A model generated the notes under the pieces. The model ran no database searches and was not told the origin of the DNA. It worked only from the letters and a program-made list of their open reading frames with translations. Below are positions 52,390 through 64,000 of a stretch of DNA of 64,000 nt, piece by piece. The stretch spans positions 152,653-216,652 of the forward strand of contig NW_024468915.1 in NCBI RefSeq assembly GCF_011745365.1, in the 5' to 3' direction. Source of the stretch: Cryphonectria parasitica EP155 (lineage: Eukaryota > Ascomycota > Sordariomycetes > Diaporthales > Cryphonectriaceae). The position numbers and the translations under genes were made by a program. Positions within the stretch are counted from its first letter, which is position 1. Each line of letters starts with the position of its first letter.

Positions 52390-53830
52390 GCTGAAAAGGA
52401 AATATTCAAATACATATTAAGAAATAGAATCAAAGCTCTTGCATAGAATTTTACTAAGATTAAAAAGATTATTAAGAAAGTAGTTTCTTTGCAAGAAATT
52501 AGAATTATACTCTACAAGATCTTTCAAGCAAGATATATTCCAATCTCTAATACTCTTAAACTAAAGCTAATAAAGCTTTTAAAATAATATATCAAGCAGA
52601 AGATTATTAAGAAAAGCTATATATTATACAGAAATAATTAGTTTCTTATTATCAAAAAGAATAATAGCTTATATCTGATTAATAATGCTTAAAAGTATAA
52701 TAAGTATAGCTTTAAGAATGCTTTCATGCTGCCTGCCTCAGATGAATTCTTGGAAGAGTTTGCTATATACAAGATTCTTTTACTGCTCAACTTCTTTTCT
52801 GGATATAACTAAGTACAACTGCATTCTAATAGCAGAAATATAATAATCTTCTTAATACTCTTAAGCTTATTCAGAATATATACTCTATTCTAGAATGCTA
52901 CTAACTTTATTGCTTAGTTTATAAGAATAATAATCAGATTTCTGTATAATCTTATTCCTTATATATACTAGCCTTTTCTTAATAATATTCCTATTTATAA
53001 TTCTATAATAATCTATAGAAATAAAGAAATTCCAAGCCTTTTCAGAGTGCATAGATATATTGCTAAGCATATTGGAAATCTTAATAAGATTCTTATAAAT
53101 ACAGAGCTAGCTAAAGCTATAATCTCAGCATTCAAATTAGAATAATACTGAGTAAAAGTTGATATAATTGATTATATTATTAGTTTCAGCAAATAATAAT
53201 CTCAGAATAAGAAGATGGAAAAGCTTTTAGCTTGAATAGAATGCAAGAATATTAAAGATATTCGCTCTTTCATTAGATTAGTTATTTATTATACAGCTTG
53301 AATTTAGAACTTCATAATCATTGCTTAATCATTCTACAATCTTCTCAAGAAAGGTATTGCATAAAGATAGAAGAAGGAATAGAAAGAAGCTATTGCTATA
53401 CTTATTCGAATACTCACATCTTATTCAGTTATTATTTTAATTAATTATAGCACTAATACTGAGAAGATTATTCTTATGATGAATATAAGCTTATTAAACT
53501 AGAGCGCTATACTAATACAGATAATAGAGAATAAACAAAAGCTAGCATATTTCGTTAATAGAACTTGGATAGTTGCAGTACAGAAGTATAATGCTACCAA
53601 GAGAAAGTATTGCGCTATTCTTTATACTTTATAATCTCTTTAGCAGTATTTCTATAGTTGCTATTTCATTCTGAAAACTAATGCTTGCATTCTAGTAAAC
53701 TAATTCAATAGAGAAATAAATAATATATCTAGTACTCTTCTGAATAAATGAATAGCAGTAATTAAGATATTTAACTTTACTATTAAATATATTTCTAAAT
53801 TAAAGAATTCTATAGCTAATGCTTTTTCTT
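52390..53830 (+). pseudogene. Reverse transcriptase and RNase H remnant
   Basis: Ty3/gypsy RT pieces in order: MLPASDEFLEEFAIYK, LLLLNFFSGYN (usual LxDxxSGY), ATNFIAQF-like NATNFIA, then PFLNNIPIY, where the catalytic FLDD is now FLNN (52981-52986, GAT GAT to AAT AAT). IRSFIRLVIYYTA fits the post-catalytic RAFLGxxxYYR segment. RNase H follows with YNATKRKYCAILYTL (usual Y-x-x-T-E/K-x-E). FNFTIKYISKLKNSIANAF fits the tether FxxxxxxxPGxxNxxADALS. Numerous TAA/TAG codons show it is dead. Confidence 0.75.
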
Positions 53831-54099
53831 AATCTCTATACTCAATACTACTTAAGAAAGATAAAGATAGCAATATTAAGAACTAGTATAATGCTTAGCT
53901 TAATAGTATAAACTTAGATAGAGCTAATCTAGTATTACTGCTAAATTTAACTCTTTAGTAAATAGAATAATTGAAACAGTATATAGAGTTTTTATATTAT
54001 AGGATTATTCTACTAAAACTTTTCAAGAGGGATTATAAGAACTTCATAGTAGAAGCATTAAAATATCAAGTACTTGATTAAGCTCTATAGCGCTATGCT

Positions 54100-54640
54100 A
54101 ATACGAAATTTCTATACTAATAAGTAGTAGATAATTCTGATTTTCATTGCTGAATTATTAGAAAATATTATGCTAAGTTTGAATATTGAGATTGAAACTC
54201 TATAGTAGCTTATATTAAGCAATTCTACTACTGAAGAGATTTCTGAATAGATATAGCTAATGCTATTTCGGATTGCAAGAAGTATATAAAGTTTGATTCA
54301 AAGATATAAAAGAAAGAAGTAATCTCAACTCTTCTAAGTTAATTCTTTACAAGAATTAGCATTAATATTCAATATATAGCTGAGAATAGCAGTTATAAAT
54401 ATCTTGTAGAAGCTTGCTGTAATCTGATTAGCTATATGCTTGCAAGATCTTTTAAGAAAGCTATAGCTGCGGAAATAAGAAAGTTCATTTTGAAAGAGAT
54501 TATTCTTGTATTCGGGTGCTCTTTCAAAATTACTATTAATAAAGAATTAGAAAATAAAGCTGAAATAGCTAAGATTATTAAAGCTCTTGAAATTCTGCTT
54601 ATTCAGATCTTTAGTTATAATCTCTATACTTAAGAATAAG
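54100..54640 (+). pseudogene. Integrase core remnant
   Basis: An uninterrupted 65-codon piece (54436-54633) reads MLARSFKKAIAAEIRKFILK then IILVFGCSFKITINKELENK. This aligns with the gypsy integrase pattern ARxLxxATAxxVAxFxxxxIxxRHGxFxxLVVDGGPENK; the catalytic VDGG has become INKE-like while ENK is kept. The RNase H tether precedes it at about 53.8 kb. Confidence 0.65.
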
Positions 54641-55619
54641 TAGAAGCTAGTTATTTTTTCTTAGCAAGTATTCTTGCTAAGCTAGCTAATACTTAATTCT
54701 GGAAATGGAAGCAGTACTTGAGATTTGCACTTTTTGCTGAAAGGATTACAATCTGCTAGTTATATGAATATAGCTTCTTCTATTTGATTTTCAGTTGAAA
54801 GCTGCTTATTCTAATTGAAACTGAAATTCTAATATAAAGAGTTTTTATATAAACTAAAGACTAATTCTCTCAGAAAGTATTTGAAATGCAGTTAAGAATG
54901 ATTGCAGCTAAGGAAGATGATATGCAGAAGGCAATTGAAGCTGTTTAGGCATACTATTAAAAGATTGCAGCTAAAAATCAAATATAGAATCTAATATGAA
55001 AATCTTGATTGAATATTAGAAATCTTATGCTTGTTTATAATTATATTTGGAAAATAAGCTACTTATGCAATGCTAAGATTTCTTATAAGTAGAAGAGTTT
55101 ATATCTAATTGCTTAGATTCTAGATAAATATGCTTATAAGCTCAAGACTATAGATGAAGTTCTGCTAAAAAGCATATATTTAGCTATTAATTTCAAAAAG
55201 TTTGTATGGAATATAAATAGCATTTAGAAATCTAAAGTGCTTATACTTTGAAAAGAAGATATTAAGCTTTAATCTAGCTAATTATTAGCAGAAAAGCTGG
55301 ATTCAATAAAAGCTCTCTAGCAAGAGAAATTAAATAATAATATCCTTAAAGTTCAGAAAGTAGATTCAAGCGATAATGCTACATTCTAAGTTTCAAACAT
55401 TATTAAGTATAACTTTATATCTAGCTAAACTAGTTCTGATTCAGAGATTATTAATCTAGTAATTAAAGCAGATAATAATGCTAAGAATAGAAATGGAGTT
55501 AGTAATAATAAACATTTTATACAAGCAGCAGAGAAGAAAAGACAAGAATAGAAGAAAGCAGATAGAAGTAGAATATTTATATCAATTCCAACTAAATTAG
55601 CATTCCTAGCTTATAAGGA

Positions 55620-56850
55620 AGGTTAATTTCTTTCTGTTTATATTTCCTTTTTGTTTGCAAAATACGTTTTCTTTTCATCTTTCCTATTTCATCTTATATA
55701 TTTTGCTAAGAAAGAAGGGATAAAGTATTATCTGCTACTACTTGCTACAGAATACTGTAAACCCATCTAAAAAATTTCAAAGTATCTAGTACAAAGCATA
55801 TTGCTTAGCTCTGAAGCTATTTTTATTATTCAAAAATTGCAGTATATTGAAATGCAATATATGAAAAATGTAGAGTATTAAAGAAATACTGCAATCTATA
55901 AAAACTTCTTACTTTTATATATTATTCTCATTACTGAAATATTCATAAATATTATTCAATAGCTCTCTTCTTATTTTATTCAGATTCATATTATCCGTAT
56001 CATCTGCTGAAGAATTGTTATTAAAAATAGAGAAAGAATCTTGAGATTAAACGGATTTAGCTTATTTCTCAATACAAGATCTTACTACAGCTTTGCTCTT
56101 GCTTTTATCCTTGCTGCAAGATACAGATTATGAAGCTGCTTGCTTAGATTCAGATACTCTCTTCTTGGAAACAGAAGAAGCAGTATTCTTCTTGCTAATC
56201 TATGCAAATAAAGTTAGCAATAATCTTCTTGAGTATTGCAATCATAATTAGTTATAAAACTTACAATATTCTATAAGTATTATTTCCTTAGCACAAAAGA
56301 AACTTATTTAATCTGATTATATGCAATACTTTTATTCTGTATAAGCTTATATTAAGCTTTGATAATATGCTTAATATTAGCATTGGAATTAATTTGAGAA
56401 TCTATTTTAATTATATATTAAGAGCTGAGTTAGTAAAATGAGTATTAATATTATAAGAAGAATAATGATTAATATATATTCAAATCTAATTAAGAATATT
56501 AGAATAGAAATCTTACTTATATACTATGCTTTTTAATACAAAAGAAGTTTTTAGTATAGTTATACTCAGATTCTATATAATAAATGCAGTTGCTATACTT
56601 TCTATTGAAGAAGCTCTTTATTGAAATGTATTCTAGAAAAAGCTAGTTGATATTAATCTACTGTTTCTGAATAAGCATACAAGCAGTAACATATTGATAG
56701 GAGCAGTAATTACAAGAAACTAGATTATACTGATTATAGAACTGAATAAGAAGGGAATTTACTTGCTTAGATTGGAAGAAGATGCAGATAAGATACTTGC
56801 TAAAGAGCTTTCAATCAGCTTTATATATTATAATAGAATTCAGTTTAATA
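55620..56850 (-). pseudogene. Antisense coding-like region after integrase
   Basis: Read on the minus strand this region gives protein-like pieces: FYNQYNLVSCNYCSYQY then VTACMLIQKQQ (about 56650-56745, a C-x2-C..C zinc-finger-like pattern) and SKKNTASSVSKKRVSESKQ then SCSKDKSKSKAVVRSC (about 56080-56210, basic Ser/Lys-rich). Stops interrupt them. I cannot name the family. It could be a gene captured by the element or a nested insertion. Confidence 0.35.
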
Positions 56851-56939
56851 GAATTCTTATTATTTAGCTTTGCAAAATAAGCAGCAAAGCTAGAGCTTAG
56901 TAGTAAGTTATTTCAAAATATAATATCGCTTTAAATATC

Positions 56940-57290
56940 TTAAGAAATATATATTAAGCTAAGATTTCTCTTGATAGTATTGAAGTTTGTAATATTAAAG
57001 AAGTTAATATGAATATTCTTGAGCTAGTAGTAGTTGCTGCTTTGAGAAGAAGGAACTAAAGAAGAAAATTAGATTTAGATCTTATTAACTTCTTGAGAAG
57101 CAGTATTTATATATAAAGAGAAAATAGTATTGATAATAATTCGAAATATCTTGAGCGTATTGTAGAGCTAAGCAAGAGAAGATTAATAGAAGGAGAAGTT
57201 GTTATGCAAAGAATGAATTGAAAGGCAAGATGAACTGAGAGAGAGATTGTTGAATAGATTGCTGAAGGTTAATGAGATAGTAATAAATAA
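56940..57290 (+). pseudogene. Short coding-like region of unknown origin
   Basis: The plus strand reads EVCNIKEVNMNILELVVVAA and YLERIVELSKRRLIEGEVVM, then interrupted helical sequence to about 57272. Helical and charged, no family recognised. Confidence 0.3.
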
Positions 57291-57769
57291 CAAATATATT
57301 CAACTGAGTTATTATGCTTTCTATCTAGTTTGTTGCTAAACAGCTTTTATCTAGCTAAGAGTAAAGCTGTTTGCTTTATAATAAACGGAAAGCAGTGAAT
57401 TATTTAAATAATTGCTAAATAAGATAAATTAGCTATTTTATCTATACTTATAGCTAGCTATTCTTCTTTCTTCTTCAATCTCTTTATAACTACCTTTCTC
57501 AAGCATATATACATTCTTTTTCTTTCTTATTAACGCTACTCCAGATCTATATACTAATATTAGAGCAAATTGTTAACTGCTCTGCTTATATAACATTATC
57601 TTTCTTAATAGATTCTCAAGCTGAAGCTATATTCTTCTCTATCTTTCTTTCTCAGTTAATATTCTCTTGATTTCTTAACTTTATATCTTTGCAAACTCTT
57701 CTTGCAATTATTCATCTTTCAATAAAGCTATTCTTTTCTTTTCACTTTCCTTTTAACTTAGCAGCAATA

Positions 57770-59660
57770 GCCGAATTCAAGTACTCTCTATTCCTATCTG
57801 TTCAGCATAGCTAAAGGAATTGAATGATTAAGGCTTACTGCTTTCAAACTATTTTTCTCAGAGCGCTGTATTCAACTGAAGTAATCAAGAGTTATCCGCT
57901 TTACTTTAGTCTAAGGGATGAAGAAAATTATTTAGCAGCAGGATTTATTGAGAAATACTTTCTAGAGTTATTTTCTTGCAAGTTGTACTTGCTTATAATC
58001 TTTAGCGCTAATTCTTCTAAATATCTTCTCAATATCTATAATCTGGTTGGATTCTTAGATATAGAAATCTCTCAAGATATTAGTTTGCAGTATGCTATAG
58101 CTGCTTTTTGTTATTATGCTCAGTATAACTAATAAGATATATTCTTGATAGAATGCTTTTATATTTCATTAATAGCTTATTCATTTAGCTCTTTTGATAT
58201 TCTTAATAAGCAGAATCTGCTTAAATATAAAGCTAGATAAAAGCGCTTATAAGTTCTCCTCTTAGTTAATATAGCAACTTCAGCTTATACTTTATCTTAG
58301 CTTAATATAAAGATTGAAAAAGGATTTTATATTGCTGTATATAAATCCAGCGATATTCTATTAGCTTATACAAGCAAGCATTATCTGAATAATTAGCTCA
58401 GAAATGCTGGAGCTAATTGGGATTAGGATTTCGAGAATATTCTAATTATGCTGCTAGATAACAATTCAAATGCAGCTCTGCTCTATACAATCGAACTATT
58501 TCGCTTTCAAATTCTGAAATCTACTGATTTCTATTAATCATCTAGTAGCTATTCAGACTGGAAGCAAGCTTTCTATCTTAATTATAGAGAGATTATACAA
58601 AATATGAAAGAATGGGATATAGAGATAGCTATAATAAGCTTGCACTGCTAAGCCTTCTTCTATAAGCTGAAATACAGCAACTATATACAATATCCTAATT
58701 AGCTATTAAGAAGAAATACTTTATTTTAAGAATACAAAGCTATATAAGTAAAAGCTGATAAGATACTAAATATAACTTATAAGCTAAATATTATCTTCTT
58801 TGTAAAAGGAATTGCAAACTTGCTTGAATTATCTATTGAAAGCAATCTTAATAAAATAAGAAGGAATATATCAGCTTTTGCCTTAGAGGATTTCAGAGCG
58901 AGTAGAGCATTCAGCCTAGTTTCATCAAAACAATAATTCCGAGAAAGTATAGCTTTAGCTAGCTTAATCTTGCATTTATCAAGAGAATGTAGTATCAGCT
59001 CAGAGTTAAGTTGACTCTCATCCGGAACTCTTACTAATCCTTACTCCTCTTCATCTTAAGAAATGCTTGTTAATTCAGAACTAATAATCAATCTATCAAT
59101 GCAGCAAATAGCTAGATCTGAACATGCTACTAAAGCTTCATTATATCAGAAACTAAGAAGCAGTAATATCATATCTCTCAGTTTTCCTAATAGATCTCAG
59201 AAGCTTCATATACTTCTATGAAATAAGCTTTATAGCCTTAACCTTATTAAGCTCTCAGTAGATTCTCTGAACTGAATAGAGTTTAATCATGCTATTAAGA
59301 TGAATATATATAAAGCGAATTGCAAAAAGATCCGTTGAATAAGAATGCAGAATTAGGAGAGAACTACTGCTGCTGCTACTACTTAAGCAGAGTTTGAAAG
59401 CAGATGAGAATAGAGAAGAAATTAGTATTAGAATCTATCCAGATTATATCTATATTACGAATAAACTGAAGATAAATACTAATATTTCTATATTGATTTG
59501 AATAATAGCTTAAGCAATAGGAAGAAATATAAGAATTGAATTGAAAGGATAGTTTGGTTTGCAGTATTTCCTTTAGCAGTTTATAATGAATTCTTTATTT
59601 CTTTACTTCATCTCCTTCTAATCAGATCTAGCATATCATTGAACTTATTGCAACTTTGGA
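57770..59660 (+). pseudogene. Extra RIP-damaged reading frame near the 3' LTR
   Basis: A long frame broken by TAA/TAG/TGA but protein-like throughout: YPLYFSLRDEENYLAAGFIE, LLNIYNLVGFLDIEISQDIS, NILIMLLDNNSNAALLYTIE, AFALEDFRASRAFSLVSSK and HLLLIRSSISLNLLQLW at its end. The 102-codon piece 57824-58132 is uninterrupted. No similarity known to me. It sits where envelope-like or accessory genes occur in some large retroelements; I see no clear signal peptide or membrane anchor to support an envelope role. Confidence 0.4.
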
Positions 59661-59681
59661 AGAAAGTTGCTGGGAGAGAAC

Positions 59682-60000
59682 TGTTATAGTAGCCAGAGTA
59701 GTAATCCGTAGAACGTGGAATACAGTGGATTAAGGGTTCTTATACATATAAAGGATACTACCTACTTTTCAAATTCTTTAGCTATAAGCAACAATGAAGT
59801 ATTCTTTCTCTTCTTTTCAATTTTGAACTCTTTGGACAGGTCTAAAACAGGTTTTTCACCCTGTTCTTGTGCTCGTATGGCCTTAGTTTGCTGTTCTTAT
59901 CTGCACAGGCACGCTTGGGTTGCACGAGCCCTTGCTTATTGCTTTGGCAGCTGTTTGTTTCTTTTTCTTTCGAGGGCGACGGCGCCCTAGTTCTGGTTCA
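59682..60000 (+). repeat. Right LTR (family B)
   Basis: 319 bp; matches the left LTR with mostly C-to-T and G-to-A differences (for example GTAATCCGTAGAACGTGG against GTAGTCCGTGGGACGTGG). Confidence 0.85.
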
Positions 60001-60004
60001 ATAG

Positions 60005-63000
60005 CTTCTTAGAGAACTTCTTTATTCTTATATGCTCCTACTTAGGAAGAACTAATCAACTAGATATACTAGCTTACTTAGCATATTCAGAATCTGTATA
60101 ACTAATAGCAAGCTTAGAGCGCTATTATTGCTAACTAGCAAGCTTAGCTAGCTTAATAAGCTTAGCAGATATAATTTACTTCTATAATTACTAGTAATGC
60201 TAGAAAAGTATATAAGATGAATAAGCTTGCTATATATAATAGCAATTAAAAGATATTGTATGAATTTCTTATTTATTGCAAAGCATACTTTTTGTATTAT
60301 ATAACTTAGTTTACTAAGGAATTTAAGAAGATTATTCTTGCAGAAATTTATTTCAAAAAAGATACTCTTATTTAATATAAACCTTCTTTATATAATTACT
60401 TGGAGTATTAGAATAATTCTAATATATATATTTAGAATACTAAGAATATATTTAATTTCTTTGCAAGCTTTAAAAAAGCTTTTAAGAAAATCTTTAGCAA
60501 TTCTAATAAAGAATATATTATAGCTTAGCAATTTATAAATCTCAAATAAACTAAATTAGCTTTTGCTTATATAATTAGATTTAAATAATTCTTAGCAAAA
60601 CTTCTATAGAAAAATAAGAATCTTATGAAATATTATTATAAGAGATTTAAGAATAATATTAAGAATGAAATCTCTAAGCAGAATTAGCTAAAGAACTTTA
60701 TAATATTCTCTAATCAAGCAATCTATATTAATAATTATTTATATAAATAATAAGTAGAGAAGTTTAAGAAGAAAGAAAGCTAGATTTAGAAATTTTCAGC
60801 TAATATAAGCAAGAAATTTTAATATAAAAATAGCAGTTGATATAGCAGTATAGCTTAAAGTAGCACTATGTATACTAGTTTCATAAAACTCAATATTGCT
60901 AATAAGCAATATAGCAGAAAGAATAGCATTATTTACTATAATTATAATAAATAAAAATATATATTATACAACTGCTATTAACTCTGAAAGAATAAATAGC
61001 AATTAATTTAGAAAGAATGCTAAATAAGTATTGCTTAACAACAGAAATCTAATCAATTAAACAAAAATATTCTCTTAAAGCAAATATCGAACTCTATTAA
61101 TTACAGAAGTTTCAGCTGAATATTCTATTATAATAATAACTGCTTAATATATCTCTCGAATAAGAAAAGCTTAGAATAGTTTTCCTAGAAATCCAAGCGC
61201 TATAAGCAAATAATAACAGCAGAGCAAGAGTATATACTCAGTACAACTACAAGTAATAACAATTCAAACTGCTTTAATATTACTAAATAAAGCATTCAGG
61301 CGCTCAAGAAAGAATTTAGTAACAATACTCTTCATTATTTCTTATTATCTATACTAAGTATTATAATCAGAGATATAAATAAGAAATGATATCCTCTTAG
61401 CTATTAGTATAAATACTTAAATAATACTGAAAATACTTCTCAGATAACAGAAGAATCAAGCTAGACTGAATAATCTCGCAATTCACTAAAATCTTCCGTA
61501 AATAGCAGATTTAATAACTTTATAAAAGCTTGGAAAGAAAGGTTTTTCTTTAGTATTAAATAGAATAAGAAAATAATATAGATTAAATATCTTATCTATA
61601 GGATAAAGCTAAAGAAGCTCTTTATCTGCATTTCTTTGCAAAATATTGAAATATAGCAAAACAAAGATTCTTGAATTAGCTTATTTTACAATCTATATTA
61701 CAAGCTAGCATAAATCTTCTATACTTATTATAGCTGCAGAATATATTTTTTAAAAAAAGTATAGCATAAATAGTTTTCTATTAGAAAACTAGAATAAATT
61801 CTTTAAGCTATTAAGAAACAAGAACTTTGCTTTAGAGAAGTTCTTAATAAATAGTATAATAATACATATATTAAGCTACTGAATAACTGCTTTAAGTAAT
61901 ATATAAATAAGAAAATAGAATAGTAATAATATAGAATAATACTTTATATAATTCATATTAATAATAAGATTTGCAACTAGTATTAATAAAAAAGAGATTA
62001 GAAATAATAATAATATAAGCAAAAGCAAGCTAAAAAGCTTGCTTAAAAAGCAGCGAAGTAAGCTTAGAGAAAGAATAAGCAGCTTTTAATAACTCTAAAA
62101 GGCTAGAATTGCTTGTAAAAGAACTGCAGATGATTAAACTAGAATAGTTCTTATATAAAGCTTTTAAAGCAGATTATACTTATATCAAGCTCAATATATA
62201 TATTCAAGGATATAAATACAGCGTATTATTAAATAATAGCGCTTAGGAAAACTTTATATTCTTATATATTATTAATTAAGCATAGCTATAATAAAAATGA
62301 AAGAAGCAGCTATATATTCTCAGCACTATAAAAGAATAACTTATTACATATAATTAAGAAGTAATTAATAAGAAAACTAATTATCTATTTATCTTAATCT
62401 AAGAATATATAATCAAGATTTTCTTTGATATTACAGATATAATACAGCATAAGCTAATTATAAAGCTTCTATAGCTTAAGAAGCACAATTCTCAAATTAA
62501 TTGAACTACTAACTAGATCTTATGAAAATAAGCTATATCTAGAGAAATAATTGCAATTAGCAGTATAGAATAAAAATTAGTTATTGAAGAATACTTAAGG
62601 AAAGAAGCTTCAAACAACTTTATATATATTTTTAAGCTAGCAGAGCTAGTAATTTAAGAAGAAGAATCTAGCAATAAGCAAATCTAAATAGTGCTAGAGT
62701 ATTAACAGATTAGCAAAACAATAGAAGCAAGACTTTCAGCAAGTTAGTTCGCTCTGAAGCAATAAGAAAAAGCTTCAGAATGTGAATTGTAAGTTTATAC
62801 AAGAAAAACCTCGAAACTAAGCTCTCGAGTATTCGATTTAGCTTGGAGCAAACGCTTAAAGCTCTCAAAAACACTATTAAAAACAACAAATAAAAAGAAA
62901 TATGCTTAACAGTATTTACTATTCCTTTAGATAGCAGAAATAGTATAGAAATTAGAATTAATACTTATAAGCATATTACAGAAATATTATAAATTCAAGA

Positions 63001-64000
63001 AATTATTTCAGAAAGAATTAAATATAGAATTGCTAGAATATAGCTTATATAATTATGAAATCCTGCTATAAGAAGAAAAATAGCTTAAATTCTTTCTTAT
63101 TTATAAACTAAATAAAGCATAACTAGAAATACTTAAGAAATATTTTAATAAGAATTTTAAAAAAAATATATATATAATTATTGCAATTACTAGCAGAATA
63201 TCTTATTTTATTTATATTTAAGAAAAATAATAAACTTAAGCTATATATTAATTATAAGCAATTTAATAATATTATAATTAAGAATTAATATTTATTATTA
63301 CTTATTAAAGAATTGCAAAATAGATTACAAAAAGTATAGTAATTTATAGCTTTAAATCTGAAAAAAGCTTATAATTTAATTAGAATAAAGAAAAAAAAAG
63401 AATAAAAAACTGCTTTCAGAATATACTATAAATACTATAAATATTTAATTATATTCTTTAATTTAATAAATATTCTAGCTTTATTTTAAGAAATAATTAA
63501 TTATATTTTATATAAATATTTAAATTAGTTTATTATTATATATTTTAATAATATTCTTATTTATTTTTAAATATTAAAGAAATATAAGAAATATATAAAA
63601 ATAGTATTATAAATGCTTTAAAATATAAAACTTTTTATAAAATCTGCAAAGAATTATTTTTATATATAAAAAATTAATTATTTTAGATTTATAATTAAAT
63701 TAGAATATATTAAGCTATAAAAAAATAAAATAAAAGTTATTAGAAATTAATTAATTCTTAGAAATATTAGAAATATTAAATCTTTTTTTAAATATATTAA
63801 TTTTTATAAGTAATTTATTAAGAATTATAATTAAATTATATATTTTCTTATAAATCTTATTAAAAAAAAGCAGTTTTTTAAATAAATCTTTAAAATATAA
63901 GAAGCTTTTAATAAGATTATTAGATATATTATTTTAAAGCTAATTCTATATAAAGTAGATTCTTATAAATCTTTTGAAATTAAAACTAATATATTAGAAT
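60005..64000 (+). mobile_element. Second RIP-damaged Ty3/gypsy element, runs off the window
   Basis: Very AT-rich, with gag-like lysine-rich pieces at about 60.3-61.2 kb and, at 63.05-63.98 kb, a gypsy reverse transcriptase. LIYKLNKA then LEILKKYFNKNFKK matches the YPLSxxELxxLRxYLDENLxKGFI segment. FIIIYFNNILIYF at 63526-63564 matches FVIVYLDDILIYS, with the catalytic Asp-Asp now Asn-Asn (63547-63552). It is a different subfamily from the 12.3-kb element, whose RT motifs differ. No LTR is visible in the window. Confidence 0.65.

Larger units (their letters stand above)
47692..60000 (+). mobile_element. 12.3-kb Ty3/gypsy retrotransposon, RIP-inactivated
   Basis: Two directly repeated 319-bp LTRs (47692-48010 and 59682-60000) start TGTT and end GGTTCA; they differ mainly by C/T and G/A transitions. 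The base pairs ATAG occur just before the left LTR (47688-47691) and just after the right one (60001-60004), a possible target duplication, but ATAG also follows the left LTR. A purine run (GGGAGAGAA) precedes the right LTR, as expected for a polypurine tract. The interior keeps recognisable gag, protease, reverse transcriptase, RNase H and integrase in that order (Ty3/gypsy order), all full of TAA/TAG. About 4 kb of further coding-like sequence follows integrase, which is unusual. The interior is far more AT-rich than the LTRs. Confidence 0.75.

Noticed and set aside
47725..60000. Two similar 91-codon frames (47725-48000 and 59715-59990)
   Set aside because: They are the same frame in the two LTR copies and not genes.

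Overview
The window looks like accessory DNA of a filamentous ascomycete (Pezizomycotina; a Eurotiomycete is plausible but not proven). Genes carry short GT-AG introns of about 50-100 bp with CTAAC-like branch points. The encoded families are typical of moulds, and the transposons carry C-to-T and G-to-A damage typical of repeat-induced point mutation (RIP).

Left arm, 1-12 kb. The 3' part of an MFS sugar transporter is followed by a divergent pair: a phytanoyl-CoA dioxygenase-like enzyme (minus) and a Gfo/Idh/MocA oxidoreductase (plus), sharing a 366-bp promoter. Several decaying genes follow: a rhodopsin-domain membrane protein remnant, a monocarboxylate-transporter remnant, a DUF2235 hydrolase with an apparent frameshift, and a fatty-acid oxygenase (Ppo-like) with an in-frame stop and no C-terminal half.

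Middle, 12-30 kb. A repeat-rich stretch (86-bp dispersed repeat, GC-rich palindromes, 241-bp tandem array) leads to two genes sharing an unrecognised N-terminal domain. One is a 227-aa stand-alone protein. The other is a 561-aa protein in which that domain is joined, through a charged helical linker, to a six-blade fucose-lectin-type propeller. A large intact ten-exon PLP-dependent decarboxylase (965 aa) and two unrecognised hypothetical proteins follow, with long non-coding gaps.

30-45 kb. Two truncated, RIP-damaged Fot1/pogo-type DNA transposons lie in opposite orientations. They bracket an FAD monooxygenase with one in-frame stop, a PD-(D/E)XK-fold protein and a degenerate ankyrin-type gene. 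After them come LTR fragments, a 113-aa protein with an internal duplication, and an intronless 659-aa FAD/NAD(P)-binding protein.

Right arm, 45-64 kb. Composition changes sharply to a very AT-rich block of solo LTRs and retroelements. The main element is a 12.3-kb Ty3/gypsy element with 319-bp LTRs, gag-protease-RT-RNase H-integrase remnants and about 4 kb of extra coding-like sequence after integrase, some of it on the opposite strand. A second gypsy element runs off the right end. In both, the RT catalytic Asp-Asp has become Asn-Asn. Exon joins and family calls were made by eye; no database search was run.
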